Of a stretch of DNA of 21,007 nt, positions 7,957-15,674 are shown one piece after another. How positions within the stretch are numbered: position 1 is the stretch's first letter; the number at the start of each line of letters is the position of its first letter. The stretch is from NCBI GenBank assembly GCA_946222285.1, contig CAMIIP010000028.1, positions 1-21,007 of the forward strand, read 5' to 3'. Both the position numbers and the translations under genes were made by a program. This stretch comes from an uncultured Rothia sp. (GTDB lineage Bacteria > Actinomycetota > Actinomycetes > Actinomycetales > Micrococcaceae). Below the pieces are notes generated by a model, which saw nothing but the letters and a program-made list of their open reading frames with translations, did not search any database and had not been told where the DNA came from.

Positions 7957-8454
7957 ATGAGTGAAATAGAAGAAAATGCAGACCGTAAAGAAAGCCCGCA
8001 GTACCGGGCAGTTTCGGTGCAACGGCTGGGCGAAAAACATTATCGCGCTACTAATAGCGCCGGTGCATCTGTGGAATTTGGGCAGACTGAGGGGCTACTC
8101 ACACCGGTTGATATGCTTCTTGCCGCTATTGCCGGTTGCTCTGCCATCGACGTTGATGTGGTTACGTCACGCCGTTCTACTCCCGAGACTTTTGAGGTTA
8201 AAACGTCGGCGATGAAGATGAATGAGGACGGCGCGGTTCGACTCGAAGACGTTGAAGTGAGCTTCAACGTCAGGTTCCCTGCTGATGCGGCTGGGCAGCA
8301 AGCCGCCAAACTGGTGGACCGGCTGATGAAGCTCTCCCAAGAGAAAGACTGCACTGTATCCCGAACCATAGAAAGTCCCACACACGTTACTTTCATCAAC
8401 GAAAATTCAGAAAATTCTGAGACAGCCCAAACTCTGGGAAACCGAGAGTGGTAA
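7957..8454 (+). CDS. OsmC/Ohr-family protein
   Basis: This 165-residue cytoplasmic protein is of the OsmC family, whose members reduce organic hydroperoxides with two cysteines. The first cysteine is C61 in LLAAIAGCSAIDV, at the start of the long central helix. The second is C132 in SQEKDCTVSRTI, the usual spacing. The N-terminal TPVDMLLAAIAGCS and the strand VSFNVRFP fit the fold. The Ser/Glu/Asn-rich C-terminal tail (about residues 148-165) is extra and looks disordered. ATG 7957 is preceded by AGAAGGAAGCGG. The protein resembles general OsmC/YhfA-like members more than true Ohr, so peroxidase activity is likely but not certain. lysP follows after 53 bp. Confidence 0.85.
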   Translation: MSEIEENADRKESPQYRAVSVQRLGEKHYRATNSAGASVEFGQTEGLLTPVDMLLAAIAGCSAIDVDVVTSRRSTPETFEVKTSAMKMNEDGAVRLEDVEVSFNVRFPADAAGQQAAKLVDRLMKLSQEKDCTVSRTIESPTHVTFINENSENSETAQTLGNREW

Positions 8455-8464
8455 TCTGAAGCTT

Positions 8465-8494
8465 GTCTTAATTACCCTTAGTTTTTCTTAAGAC
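8465..8494 (+). promoter_or_regulatory. Inverted repeat in the lysP leader
   Basis: GTCTTAA (8465-8471) and TTAAGAC (8488-8494) are perfect inverted arms with 16 AT-rich bases between them, ending one base before the lysP ribosome site GGAAGG (8496-8501). It could be an operator or a small leader hairpin; function is not shown. Confidence 0.3.
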
Positions 8495-8507
8495 CGGAAG
8501 GTCGATT

Positions 8508-9995
8508 ATGTCTGAACGTGTACGGGACGAGCTACCCCAGTCAGAGAAACAGCTCAATCGCGGTCTCAAGAGCCGTCATATGCAGATGATCGCTATTGGT
8601 GGCGCTATTGGAACCGGTCTCTTTGTGGCTTCTGGCGCAACCGTAGCAACCGCAGGCCCCGGTGGTGCCCTACTGGCCTACGCTGTGATTGGCCTGATGG
8701 TTCTGTTATTAATGCAGTCCCTAGGCGAAATGTCTGCTCATCTGCCCGTTCCCGGTTCTTTTCAGACCTTCGCCAGCCGCTATGTCTCGCCGTCCTTCGG
8801 TTTTGCCATGGGCTGGAACTACTGGTTCAACTGGGCTATTACCGTTGCTGCTGAATTGGTTGCCGCTGGGATTATCATGAATTTCTGGCTTCCAGATGTT
8901 CCACCCTGGGTGTGGGCCGCCGTGTTCCTGGCTATTCTCTTTGGAATTAATGCGCTTTCGGCTCGTTCCTATGGCGAGAGCGAGTTCTGGCTGGCGACCA
9001 TTAAGGTGATTGCCGTGACCGTTTTCCTGATCGCTGGCGTGGCGATGATTATTGGTATTCTGGGTGATAAATCACCGGGATTTAGTAACTGGACTGCAGG
9101 AGATGCTCCCTTTGTTGGGGGAGCACTTTCCATTATCTCGGTCTTTATGATTGCCGGGTTCTCTTTCCAGGGAACCGAAATGATTGGTGTTGCCGCTGGC
9201 GAATCTGAGAATCCCCGTCGTGATGTTCCCAAGGCTATTCACTCGGTTTTCTGGCGTATTCTGCTCTTCTATATCGGTGCCTTCATCATTATCGGCTTCC
9301 TGATTCCTTACACCGATCCGAACCTTCTGCGGTCCGATACCACCGATATCGCCTACTCGCCTTTCACCCTGGTTTTTGAACACGCGGGTGTGGCCTTTGC
9401 TGCCTCGGTTATGAACGCGGTGATTCTGACGGCTATTCTTTCCGCCGGTAACTCCGGTCTGTATGTTTCCTCGCGCATGCTCTACTCGATGGCGCTTGAA
9501 GGTAAGGCTCCCAAAATTTTTGCACAGGTCAGCAAAAACGGTATTCCCATGACCGCGCTCATCGCTACCGCTACAGTGGGTCTCTTTGGATTCCTGACAG
9601 CGATTATGGGTGAAGGTGCTGCCTACACCTGGCTGGTGAATATCTCGGGTCTTTCGGGCTTCATCGCATGGGTGGGTATCGCCGTGTGTCACTATCGTTT
9701 TCGCCGTGCCTACCTCAAACAGGGGAATAGCCTTAAAGACCTTCCCTATGTGGCGCCTTTCTTCCCCGTCGGCCCCATTATTGCCTTTATTATGTGTGCC
9801 CTGGTGATTCTCGGTCAGAACTATGAGGCTTTCTTCGCCGGTCAATGGGCAGAAGTGGCAACCGCATACATCGGTCTACCTATCTTCTTGGCAGTTTGGC
9901 TCATTCACAAGTTCGTCACCAAAGATCAGACCATTCCGCTAGAAGATGTTGATGTTTCTGGACTGGATGTTCGAGCCCAGGAAATTGTCCGCTAA
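8508..9995 (+). CDS. lysP: LysP-type lysine permease (APC superfamily, AAT family)
   Basis: This 495-residue amino acid permease has about 12 membrane helices and cytosolic tails. The APC helix-1 signature GGAIGTGLFVASGATV lies at about 31-46. From recall it aligns closely to E. coli LysP along its length, including GFAMGWNYWFNWA, GFSFQGTEMIGVAAGESE, VFWRILLFYI, SAGNSGLYVSSRMLY and GQNYEAF. Lysine uptake is therefore the likely role, though arginine or other cationic substrates are possible. ATG 8508 follows GGAAGG by six bases. The gene ends in a GC-rich terminator at 10051-10099. It may be cotranscribed with the OsmC-family gene 53 bp upstream. Confidence 0.9.
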   Translation: MSERVRDELPQSEKQLNRGLKSRHMQMIAIGGAIGTGLFVASGATVATAGPGGALLAYAVIGLMVLLLMQSLGEMSAHLPVPGSFQTFASRYVSPSFGFAMGWNYWFNWAITVAAELVAAGIIMNFWLPDVPPWVWAAVFLAILFGINALSARSYGESEFWLATIKVIAVTVFLIAGVAMIIGILGDKSPGFSNWTAGDAPFVGGALSIISVFMIAGFSFQGTEMIGVAAGESENPRRDVPKAIHSVFWRILLFYIGAFIIIGFLIPYTDPNLLRSDTTDIAYSPFTLVFEHAGVAFAASVMNAVILTAILSAGNSGLYVSSRMLYSMALEGKAPKIFAQVSKNGIPMTALIATATVGLFGFLTAIMGEGAAYTWLVNISGLSGFIAWVGIAVCHYRFRRAYLKQGNSLKDLPYVAPFFPVGPIIAFIMCALVILGQNYEAFFAGQWAEVATAYIGLPIFLAVWLIHKFVTKDQTIPLEDVDVSGLDVRAQEIVR

Positions 9996-10048
9996 ATTCT
10001 AGCGAAAACCGCTACTAACTGCCGGTTAACTGACGGCTGATTGGTAAT

Positions 10049-10071
10049 TCAAGCGTCGCGCGTCCTTCTCT
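10049..10071 (+). repeat. Direct repeat copy 1 bracketing the tct operon
   Basis: This 23-bp segment beginning TCAAGCGTCGCGCG is identical to 13312-13334 except at one base (T here, C there, after AAGCG). Both copies point the same way and both form the left part of an intergenic hairpin. The pair encloses tctCBA. Confidence 0.7.
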
Positions 10072-10099
10072 GATATGAGGAGAACACGCGACGCTTTTT
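10051..10099 (+). terminator. Terminator after lysP
   Basis: AAGCGTCGCG (10051-10060) pairs with CGCGACGCTT (10087-10096), with a partial inner stem (TTCTC with GAGAA), and runs into TTTTT (10095-10099). It is a rho-independent terminator for lysP. Confidence 0.85.
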
Positions 10100-10114
10100 G
10101 GCGCTGATAAGCCT

Positions 10115-10186
10115 TAATGGTGTGTCTTGTCTTCAGAACCTGTATTGTAAATCACATCATTTTTTGAAATGAGTCACACACCATTA
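10115..10186. promoter_or_regulatory. 11-bp inverted repeat in the tct leader
   Basis: TAATGGTGTGT (10115-10125) and ACACACCATTA (10176-10186) are perfect inverted arms separated by 50 AT-rich bases; the right arm ends two bases before the tctC ribosome site. The arms could be two operator half-sites for a looping or cooperative regulator, or a leader stem near the ribosome site. No regulator gene is adjacent. Confidence 0.5.
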
Positions 10187-10188
10187 GC

Positions 10189-10195
10189 AAGGAGG
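10189..10195 (+). promoter_or_regulatory. Ribosome binding site selecting a TTG start for tctC
   Basis: AAGGAGG is a near-perfect Shine-Dalgarno sequence placed six bases before TTG 10202, in frame with the ATG at 10169. That ATG has no purine-rich site upstream (CATTTTTTGAA) and lies before the site, so TTG is the preferred start. Confidence 0.8.
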
Positions 10196-10201
10196 AAACG
10201 T

Positions 10202-11246
10202 TTGGAAAACGAACGCATCGAAGTAGAAACAACGTCCCCTCACACGCAGGGTATCCGCATTACCAAGAAACAGTCCAAGACTCTTACCCTCATCGGCTCG
10301 ATTTTTTCGTCTGTAGTTATCGCAACAGCACTTTTTATGTCGGCCTCTTCGGCTGGCGATGAATCGGGAATAAGAACTTCTTCTACTATCATCGCTCCCG
10401 CTGCTGCCGGTGGCGGCTGGGATACGGTGGCTCGCGAAATGCAGCAGGCTCAGCGCGCCAACGGCATTGTCAATAACACCCAGGTTCTCAATATTCCCGG
10501 TGCAGGCGGAACCATTGCTCTAGGTCAGCTCGGAGTGCTTTCGGGCAAGCCCAATAACATGATGGTTGGCGGTACCGGACAACTAGCGGCAACCATCCAA
10601 TACGATTCAGAGACCATATATGAGAACGTTACTCCGCTGGCGGTAACGGTGGAGGAATACGATGTCATCGTCGTCCCTCAAAATTCCCCCCTACCAGAAC
10701 CTTGAAGAGCTTATCACTGCCTGGAAAGCTGACCCTAAGAAAATAGCCTGGACGGGCGGCGGCTCCTTTGACCGTTTAGTATCAGCCGAACTAGCTATGG
10801 AAGCTGGAATCAGTCCTGCCGACATGATTTATGTGAATTCCGACGGCGGCGGTGAAGCCATGCAGTCTCTGCTTAACGGAACTACCCAAGCTGCCGCCAG
10901 CGGCTATGCAGATACCATCGACCAGATTGAATCGGGCAACGTGCGTGCGTTGACAATTGTGGCGCAAGAACCGCTAGACGGGGTAGATATTCCTACCACC
11001 GTTGAGCAGGGCTACGACGTTACTTTAGCCAACTGGCGTTTGCTGGTAGCTCCCGGCGGAATCAGCGAAGAAGACCGCCAGGAACTCATGAAGGTTATTG
11101 ACGAAACTCTGGCAACACCCGAATGGAAGAAAGCCGTCAAGAATTACCACTGGAAAGAAAACTATATTGCCGGTGAAGAGCTCAACCGATTTCTTGCAGA
11201 CCAAAAAGAGACCATCAGCAAAATCTACGAGGAGCTAGGACTATGA
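10202..11246 (+). pseudogene. tctC: tctC-type substrate-binding protein gene, split by a +1 frameshift
   Basis: This is the extracytoplasmic binding protein of a tripartite tricarboxylate transporter (TctC/Bug family). The first frame runs from TTG 10202 to TGA 10703-10705; the second frame carries the rest to 11246. Removing one C from the C6 run at 10686-10691 joins them into about 347 residues, normal for the family, reading VVPQNSPYQNLEEL across the joint. The N-terminus has one hydrophobic helix (TLTLIGSIFSSVVIATALF) as signal or anchor without a lipobox cysteine. Family motifs include IIAPAAAGGGWDTVAR, NIPGAGGTIAL, WTGGGSFDR and LVAPGGISEEDR. The stop overlaps tctB (ATGA). The break may be a real mutation, a homopolymer sequencing error, or ribosomal slippage at CCC-C; the sequence alone cannot decide. 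Confidence 0.85.
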
Positions 11247-11776
11247 GTACTCAAATTCACGAAACACTCAGCGGCTCCCATCTTGTAGCGGTGAAATCAT
11301 CTCGACCCCGAGAAATTCTGCGGGCACTGTGTATGCCGATTCTTCTGAGCGCTTTTTCCCTTTTTCTGATTATTAACATGCTGGCGATGGACGTTCCTGA
11401 ATCGGTTGCTTTTCCCGGTCCGCGATTCTTTCCTGCCATCATTGCTGTAGGAATGCTGGTGCTAGCAGTAATCGATGGCATCTTTGCCTTTACTAAACGC
11501 AGCGAATCAAGCGAAGAAGAGCTGGCTTCATCGACTAACTTGATAGGTCTCTGCTGGGCTGTAGGAGGATTCGTTCTCTTTATATTCCTGCTGGAGCCTC
11601 TGGGATGGATTCTCGCCGCAGCTCTCTTATTCTGGTGTGTAGCTTTTGGTTTTGGTGCCACCAAACTGATTCACGCAGCCGTTGTGGGGCTAACTTTGAG
11701 TTCCCTGACCTATCTTGCCTTTAGCCTAGGGTTGGGGCTGGCTCTTCCCTCCGGTTTCCTGGGAGGTCTGATCTAA
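11243..11776 (+). CDS. tctB: Tripartite tricarboxylate transporter small membrane subunit (TctB)
   Basis: This 177-residue membrane protein has four hydrophobic helices (near 27-47, 62-78, 97-117 and 120-170). It fits the TctB/DUF1468 family by size, by the stretch FPGPRFFPAIIAVGMLVLAVIDG near residues 53-75 and by its place between tctC and tctA. TctB is the poorly conserved small partner of TctA in a secondary uptake system that uses a periplasmic-type binding protein. The ATG overlaps the tctC stop by four bases (ATGA), and the TAA overlaps the tctA ATG by one base (TAATG). This indicates strict translational coupling. Confidence 0.88.
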   Translation: MSTQIHETLSGSHLVAVKSSRPREILRALCMPILLSAFSLFLIINMLAMDVPESVAFPGPRFFPAIIAVGMLVLAVIDGIFAFTKRSESSEEELASSTNLIGLCWAVGGFVLFIFLLEPLGWILAAALLFWCVAFGFGATKLIHAAVVGLTLSSLTYLAFSLGLGLALPSGFLGGLI

Positions 11777-13296
11777 TGGAATCGTTATCACTTCTCTTAG
11801 AGGGCTTCTCCCACGCTCTCACTCTAGAAAATATTTTCTGGGTTATTGCAGGCTGTCTGCTGGGAACTGCCGTAGGCGTTTTGCCCAGTCTGGGATCTTC
11901 TATGGCAGTGGCGCTTCTTCTGCCCGTGACCTTTGCTCTTGAACCTACGGCTGCCTTCATCATGTTCTCTGGCGTCTATTTTGGCGGTCTTTTCGGTAAT
12001 TCAACCATGGGTATTTTGATGAATACTCCCGGTCAAGCCTCTGCTATTGCCTCTACCTTTGAAGGTCACACCATGGCCAAGAAAGGACGAGCGGCACAGG
12101 CTCTAGCGGTCGCGGCGATCGGTGCTTTTATCGGCGGGTTTATCTCTTCGATCCTCGTGGTGTTTATGGCACCTCTGCTGGCAGACTGGTCTAACAGCTT
12201 TGGACCCGCAGAATTTTTTGCCCTGGCAGTTTTCGCTTTTATCGCTACTTCATCGGTGGTAACCGATTCCGCTATCAAGGGTTTGCTCTCGCTTTTCCTC
12301 GGATTAGCGCTTGCCGTGATCGGCATAGATAGCGTAACCGGAATTCCTCGCTTCACAGCTGATTCGCCCGAGCTATTTGACGGCGTATCACTGGTAACCG
12401 TTACCGTAGCAGTTCTTGCGCTGGGCGAAGTTTTCCACCAGATATATTTGCGCCATCCTGGGGGAGCGACTCGCATGATTCGCCCCAAGAAGGGTGTCTA
12501 TCTTTCCCGTAAAGACTTCCGCGAAGCACTGCCGGCTTGGCTACGAGGAACAGCTATCGGGTTGCCCTTTGGCGTCATTCCTGCAGGTGGAGCCGATATT
12601 CCCACCTTCCTCGCCTACGGCGTGGAGAAGAACCTCGATCAGCGTAGGAAGGATCCCCAGTTCGGTCAGGGTGCTATTCGAGGTCTGGCTGCTCCCGAAG
12701 CCGCCGGTAACGCGACCACCGGAATGGCCATGGGCGCGCTTCTAGCCCTGGGTCTGCCAATCTCGGCAACCGCAGCCATCATGCTTGCAGCTTTCAAACA
12801 GTACGGTTTGCAACCCGGCCCCTTGCTCTTTGCTCGTTCCTCCGAATTGGTGTGGGCTTTGCTAGCCAGCTTCTTTCTGGCGATGATTGTATTCTTGATG
12901 ATCAACCTGCCCTTTGCCGTTCTATGGGCCAAGCTCCTACTCATCCCCGAGCCTTATCTTTATGCAGGAATCACCGTTTTTTGTGGTCTAGGTATTTACG
13001 CCACATCAAATTCAACCTTTGACCTGGTGATGGTTCTTGCTATTGGAATCGTGGGCTTCATGATGCGTTTGGGTGATTGCCCCATGGCACCGCTGATTAT
13101 CGGCATGGTGCTGGGTCCTCTCGCCGAAACAAACCTGCGTGACGCTCTGATCGCCTCAAATGGCGATGCCTCCGTGCTCTTTAGCGGGCCCATCGTATTG
13201 GTGCTCTATGCGGTGCTTGCTACGGTTCTTCTTTTCACAGTTCGGGGAAAGATTATGAGCCGGAAGCGAGAAAAAGCAGAGGATGCTCTGAGCTAA
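11776..13296 (+). CDS. tctA: Tripartite tricarboxylate transporter large membrane subunit (TctA)
   Basis: This 506-residue membrane protein has about 11-12 helices and is the main permease of the TTT system, which imports carboxylates such as citrate in characterised homologues. The substrate here is unknown. Near the start it has GTAVGVLPSLGSSMAVALLL, followed by PVTFALEP and FSGVYFGGLFGNSTMGIL. In the second half it has GVIPAGGADIPTFLAYGVEK followed by GAIRGLAAPEAAGNATTG. These are the paired G-[VT]-[LI]-P motifs of TctA. The usual GLP at the first site reads SLG here, a small departure. The gene starts on the last base of the tctB stop. With tctC broken, the permease may be without its own binding protein. 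Confidence 0.94.
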   Translation: MESLSLLLEGFSHALTLENIFWVIAGCLLGTAVGVLPSLGSSMAVALLLPVTFALEPTAAFIMFSGVYFGGLFGNSTMGILMNTPGQASAIASTFEGHTMAKKGRAAQALAVAAIGAFIGGFISSILVVFMAPLLADWSNSFGPAEFFALAVFAFIATSSVVTDSAIKGLLSLFLGLALAVIGIDSVTGIPRFTADSPELFDGVSLVTVTVAVLALGEVFHQIYLRHPGGATRMIRPKKGVYLSRKDFREALPAWLRGTAIGLPFGVIPAGGADIPTFLAYGVEKNLDQRRKDPQFGQGAIRGLAAPEAAGNATTGMAMGALLALGLPISATAAIMLAAFKQYGLQPGPLLFARSSELVWALLASFFLAMIVFLMINLPFAVLWAKLLLIPEPYLYAGITVFCGLGIYATSNSTFDLVMVLAIGIVGFMMRLGDCPMAPLIIGMVLGPLAETNLRDALIASNGDASVLFSGPIVLVLYAVLATVLLFTVRGKIMSRKREKAEDALS

Positions 13297-13311
13297 AGCT
13301 TGCTTACCAAC

Positions 13312-13334
13312 TCAAGCGCCGCGCGTCCTTCTCT
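13312..13334 (+). repeat. Direct repeat copy 2 bracketing the tct operon
   Basis: This segment matches 10049-10071 at 22 of 23 bases in the same orientation. It begins TCAAGCGCCGCGCG and forms most of the left arm of the hairpin after tctA. Confidence 0.7.
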
Positions 13335-13359
13335 CAAAAGAGAAAGGACGCGCGGCGCT
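13315..13359. terminator. Long hairpin between tctA and the DUF2252 gene
   Basis: The left arm (13315-13334, starting AGCGCCGCGCG) and right arm (13339-13359, ending CGCGCGGCGCT) pair over 20 bp with a single bulged base and the loop CAAA. It lies between convergent genes. No T-tract follows on either strand, so it may pause or process transcripts rather than act as a textbook terminator. Confidence 0.65.
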
Positions 13360-13381
13360 GTACTTATACGGTGAAAGCGTC

Positions 13382-14719
13382 TTAGAGGGCGTACTGTACC
13401 GGAAGTTTGCCTTTGGCAACTGCTTCTTTGAGTCGGTGGAAGTCTTCGGTGCATGTCTTGGCATAGCGATGGGCGAAGAGACCCATCTGCTGATCGAAGA
13501 AATGATCGGATTCGCAGTAAACGGCAATATCGTCGATATGGCGGGACTGGGCATGAGCACGAGCTAGTAGCGACGCACAAATCTTAGCGGTTTGTTTGAG
13601 GCCATCTCGGTCAAGAGCGGAAAGATTGATGGAGCCCTTCATATCGCGGAACTGGCGCACATAGTAGTCGGTAGTGGTGCCCTGGCGGGTGGGAACGTTC
13701 TCAATCCAGCCCAAGAAAGGATCAGAATGCGACTGCATTACCCGTTGACCGGCAACCGCACGGAAACCGTTACCCATAGGGCGGTCGGGGAAACCGAGGG
13801 ATTCGGAGGTCTGTTCCACCCTACCGTAGCTATGCAGAACGGTATCTTGCGCTTCTTTAATCTGCATGAAGAGCGGATTCTTGAGGTGGTCTTCCAACAG
13901 GGCAATGAAGCAACGGGTGCCCACCGAACCCACACCTACCACGCGCAACACATAGTCCCGAATCTTAAAGTTACGCAAGAGGTAACGAATATCGGGGCGG
14001 GCAGAGTAGACATATTCAGTCCACAGCTTCTCCAAATCGGCGGCAGGGATCTCATCGGTGTGCATGGTCAGCGGTGGCTGATCGACAATGCGGTGGTTGC
14101 CGTGATCGTCGCGCACAGCAAACTTATGCAGAGCCTGCTCCGAATTGCGGGTACGAGCTTTCTTCTCGAACTTATCAAAGAGGGGCTTATATTCTTCTTT
14201 GATGAGGCTCTCAAACATGTCTGTATTTACCCGTGAATAATAGCGTTCTAGGGCGCTTTCCTCATTCATCCGCAAGATGGTGTGGCGGTAATATTTGGAG
14301 GTTTTATCTGCCAAGTAGGTGGCAGTATCTTCAGATTCCCCGTTATCAATAGCTGCTAAATAAACCGAGGTTGCCAGACGCTTGAGATCCCATTCGAAAG
14401 GGCCACGCCCGGCTTCATCAAAATCGTTGAGGTCAAAGAGTAAATTGCGTTCGGGGGAGGCAAAATAGCCAAAGTTACCGATATGAGCATCGCCGCAGAT
14501 CAGGGGCATGACGCCGGAGTTTGGCACCGTGGAAAGATCAGCAGCCATAGGTCCGGCAGTACCCCGGTAGTAGGCAAAAGGTGACTCAGACATACGACCG
14601 ATTCGCACCGGAACCAGCTCTGTCAAGCGAGATTTATTCTGCTCAATAATGATATCGATGGGGTCGCGGTCTCTTTGGGGCGCAGCCGTGAGCGCTTCAA
14701 TATCACTGTGCGAAATCAT
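13382..14719 (-). CDS. DUF2252 family protein with APH/kinase-like motifs
   Basis: This 445-residue soluble protein belongs to DUF2252, whose function is not established. Residues 76-82 read GDAHIGN and 95-102 read FDLNDFDE. These resemble the catalytic GDxHxxN loop and metal-binding Asp motif of aminoglycoside phosphotransferase and kinase-like enzymes, the fold to which DUF2252 is related. Other conserved-looking segments are FAYYRGTAGPMA near 48, FEWDLKRLATSVYLAA near 108, and RVVGVGSVGTRCFIALLE. I chose ATG 14719 because AGAAGG stands six bases upstream; an open frame to 14791 would add a divergent N-terminus. No signal peptide is seen. It is divergent from tdk over 169 bp. A phosphotransferase role is inference. 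Confidence 0.88.
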   Translation of the reverse strand: MISHSDIEALTAAPQRDRDPIDIIIEQNKSRLTELVPVRIGRMSESPFAYYRGTAGPMAADLSTVPNSGVMPLICGDAHIGNFGYFASPERNLLFDLNDFDEAGRGPFEWDLKRLATSVYLAAIDNGESEDTATYLADKTSKYYRHTILRMNEESALERYYSRVNTDMFESLIKEEYKPLFDKFEKKARTRNSEQALHKFAVRDDHGNHRIVDQPPLTMHTDEIPAADLEKLWTEYVYSARPDIRYLLRNFKIRDYVLRVVGVGSVGTRCFIALLEDHLKNPLFMQIKEAQDTVLHSYGRVEQTSESLGFPDRPMGNGFRAVAGQRVMQSHSDPFLGWIENVPTRQGTTTDYYVRQFRDMKGSINLSALDRDGLKQTAKICASLLARAHAQSRHIDDIAVYCESDHFFDQQMGLFAHRYAKTCTEDFHRLKEAVAKGKLPVQYAL

Positions 14720-14888
14720 GGGGAACCTTCTCAGTTGAGTGCTTTGCCTACACAAGTATAAAGGGGGAAGCCCGGTGGGTAGCGCTCTCACACAATTTCT
14801 GCTCTTATGCTTTCAGCTATGTTGGGGTGACCTGCAAGCTTGCGCCCATTGGTTAGAATTGCAGAGGTTATTTCAAGGAAGGTCTGTG

Positions 14889-15509
14889 ATGGCGAAGCTC
14901 TATTTCCGATACGGTGCAATGAATTCCGGTAAATCGACCGGTCTTTTGCAGGCGGCATATAACTATGAGGAACGCGGTCAACGCGTGCTCATTGCCAAGC
15001 CGCAGGTGGATGTGAAGGGTGAGGCCGACGTCGTCTCCCGCTTGGGCGTCACTAGGCGAGCTGATTTTTTGGTGGGTGCTGAGGCGAATGTTCGTCAATT
15101 GTTTTTGGAAGCAGCAGAGAATGCTCAGCCAGATACAGTTCATGCCCACCTACCTGTTTCTTGCCTGCTAGTGGATGAAGCACAGTTTCTGACCCCAGAT
15201 CAGGTAGATGACCTCATGCGTATTGCTGTGCTCAACGGCGTGCCGGTCATGTGCTACGGCATCCGCACAGACTTTCAGACGCGGGCTTTTCCCGGTTCCG
15301 CGCGTCTGCTAGAAATCGCGCACACCCTGGAAGAATTAAAAACGATTTGCCGCTGTGGTAAAAAAGCGCTCTTTAACGGACGCACGGTAGGCGGACGCTT
15401 CGTTTTCGCGGGTTCACAGGTAGCAATCGACGGTGTGCATGTGGGTTACGAATCGCTGTGTGCTAACTGCTACCTGAAGGAGTCTGGGGGAGCGCTACAG
15501 CCGGGATAG
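14889..15509 (+). CDS. tdk: Thymidine kinase (type II)
   Basis: This 206-residue cytoplasmic enzyme phosphorylates thymidine to dTMP with ATP in nucleoside salvage. The P-loop GAMNSGKST is at about 7-15. The Walker B-like LLVDEAQF is near residue 95. The lasso region contains YGIRTDFQTRAFPGS. Zinc-binding cysteines are in ICRCGKKA and CANCY near the C-terminus. Length matches bacterial type II kinases (E. coli Tdk has 205 residues). ATG 14889 follows AAGGAAGG (14875-14882) by six bases; the GTG directly before it is an equally placed alternative. An open frame upstream to 14739 has no ribosome site and no family similarity. Confidence 0.97.
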   Translation: MAKLYFRYGAMNSGKSTGLLQAAYNYEERGQRVLIAKPQVDVKGEADVVSRLGVTRRADFLVGAEANVRQLFLEAAENAQPDTVHAHLPVSCLLVDEAQFLTPDQVDDLMRIAVLNGVPVMCYGIRTDFQTRAFPGSARLLEIAHTLEELKTICRCGKKALFNGRTVGGRFVFAGSQVAIDGVHVGYESLCANCYLKESGGALQPG

Positions 15510-15571
15510 TTTAACCGTTATGGGAGGTAAAGAGAAGCCGGTGCCGATTGGAATGTAGGTGGAGGCTATCC

Positions 15572-15600
15572 TTATAAATACCCTAGTCAGACCATATATT
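15572..15600 (+). promoter_or_regulatory. Possible promoter of the TAP-like peptidase gene
   Basis: TTATAA (15572-15577) and TATATT (15595-15600) are 17 bases apart in an AT-rich stretch upstream of the peptidase gene. The -35 is poor (3 of 6 matches) and the -10 good. It would give a leader of about 65-70 bases. Confidence 0.4.
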
Positions 15601-15674
15601 ATCCTCTAACAATACCTCCAAAAGGCAGATAAAATCCTATATGCCTAGCAAATACTAGTTATTGAAGGATACTA

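Noticed and set aside
8455..8507. Lysine riboswitch upstream of lysP
   Set aside because: The intergenic stretch is 53 bases, far shorter than the L-box element, and has only one small inverted repeat.
9072..9845. 257-codon - strand frame opposite lysP
   Set aside because: Composition (His/Asn/Gly/Glu-rich) is that of the reverse complement of a membrane protein, with no family resemblance.
10169..10201. ATG 10169 as the tctC start
   Set aside because: It lies upstream of the excellent AAGGAGG site and inside the inverted-repeat leader; TTG 10202 fits much better.
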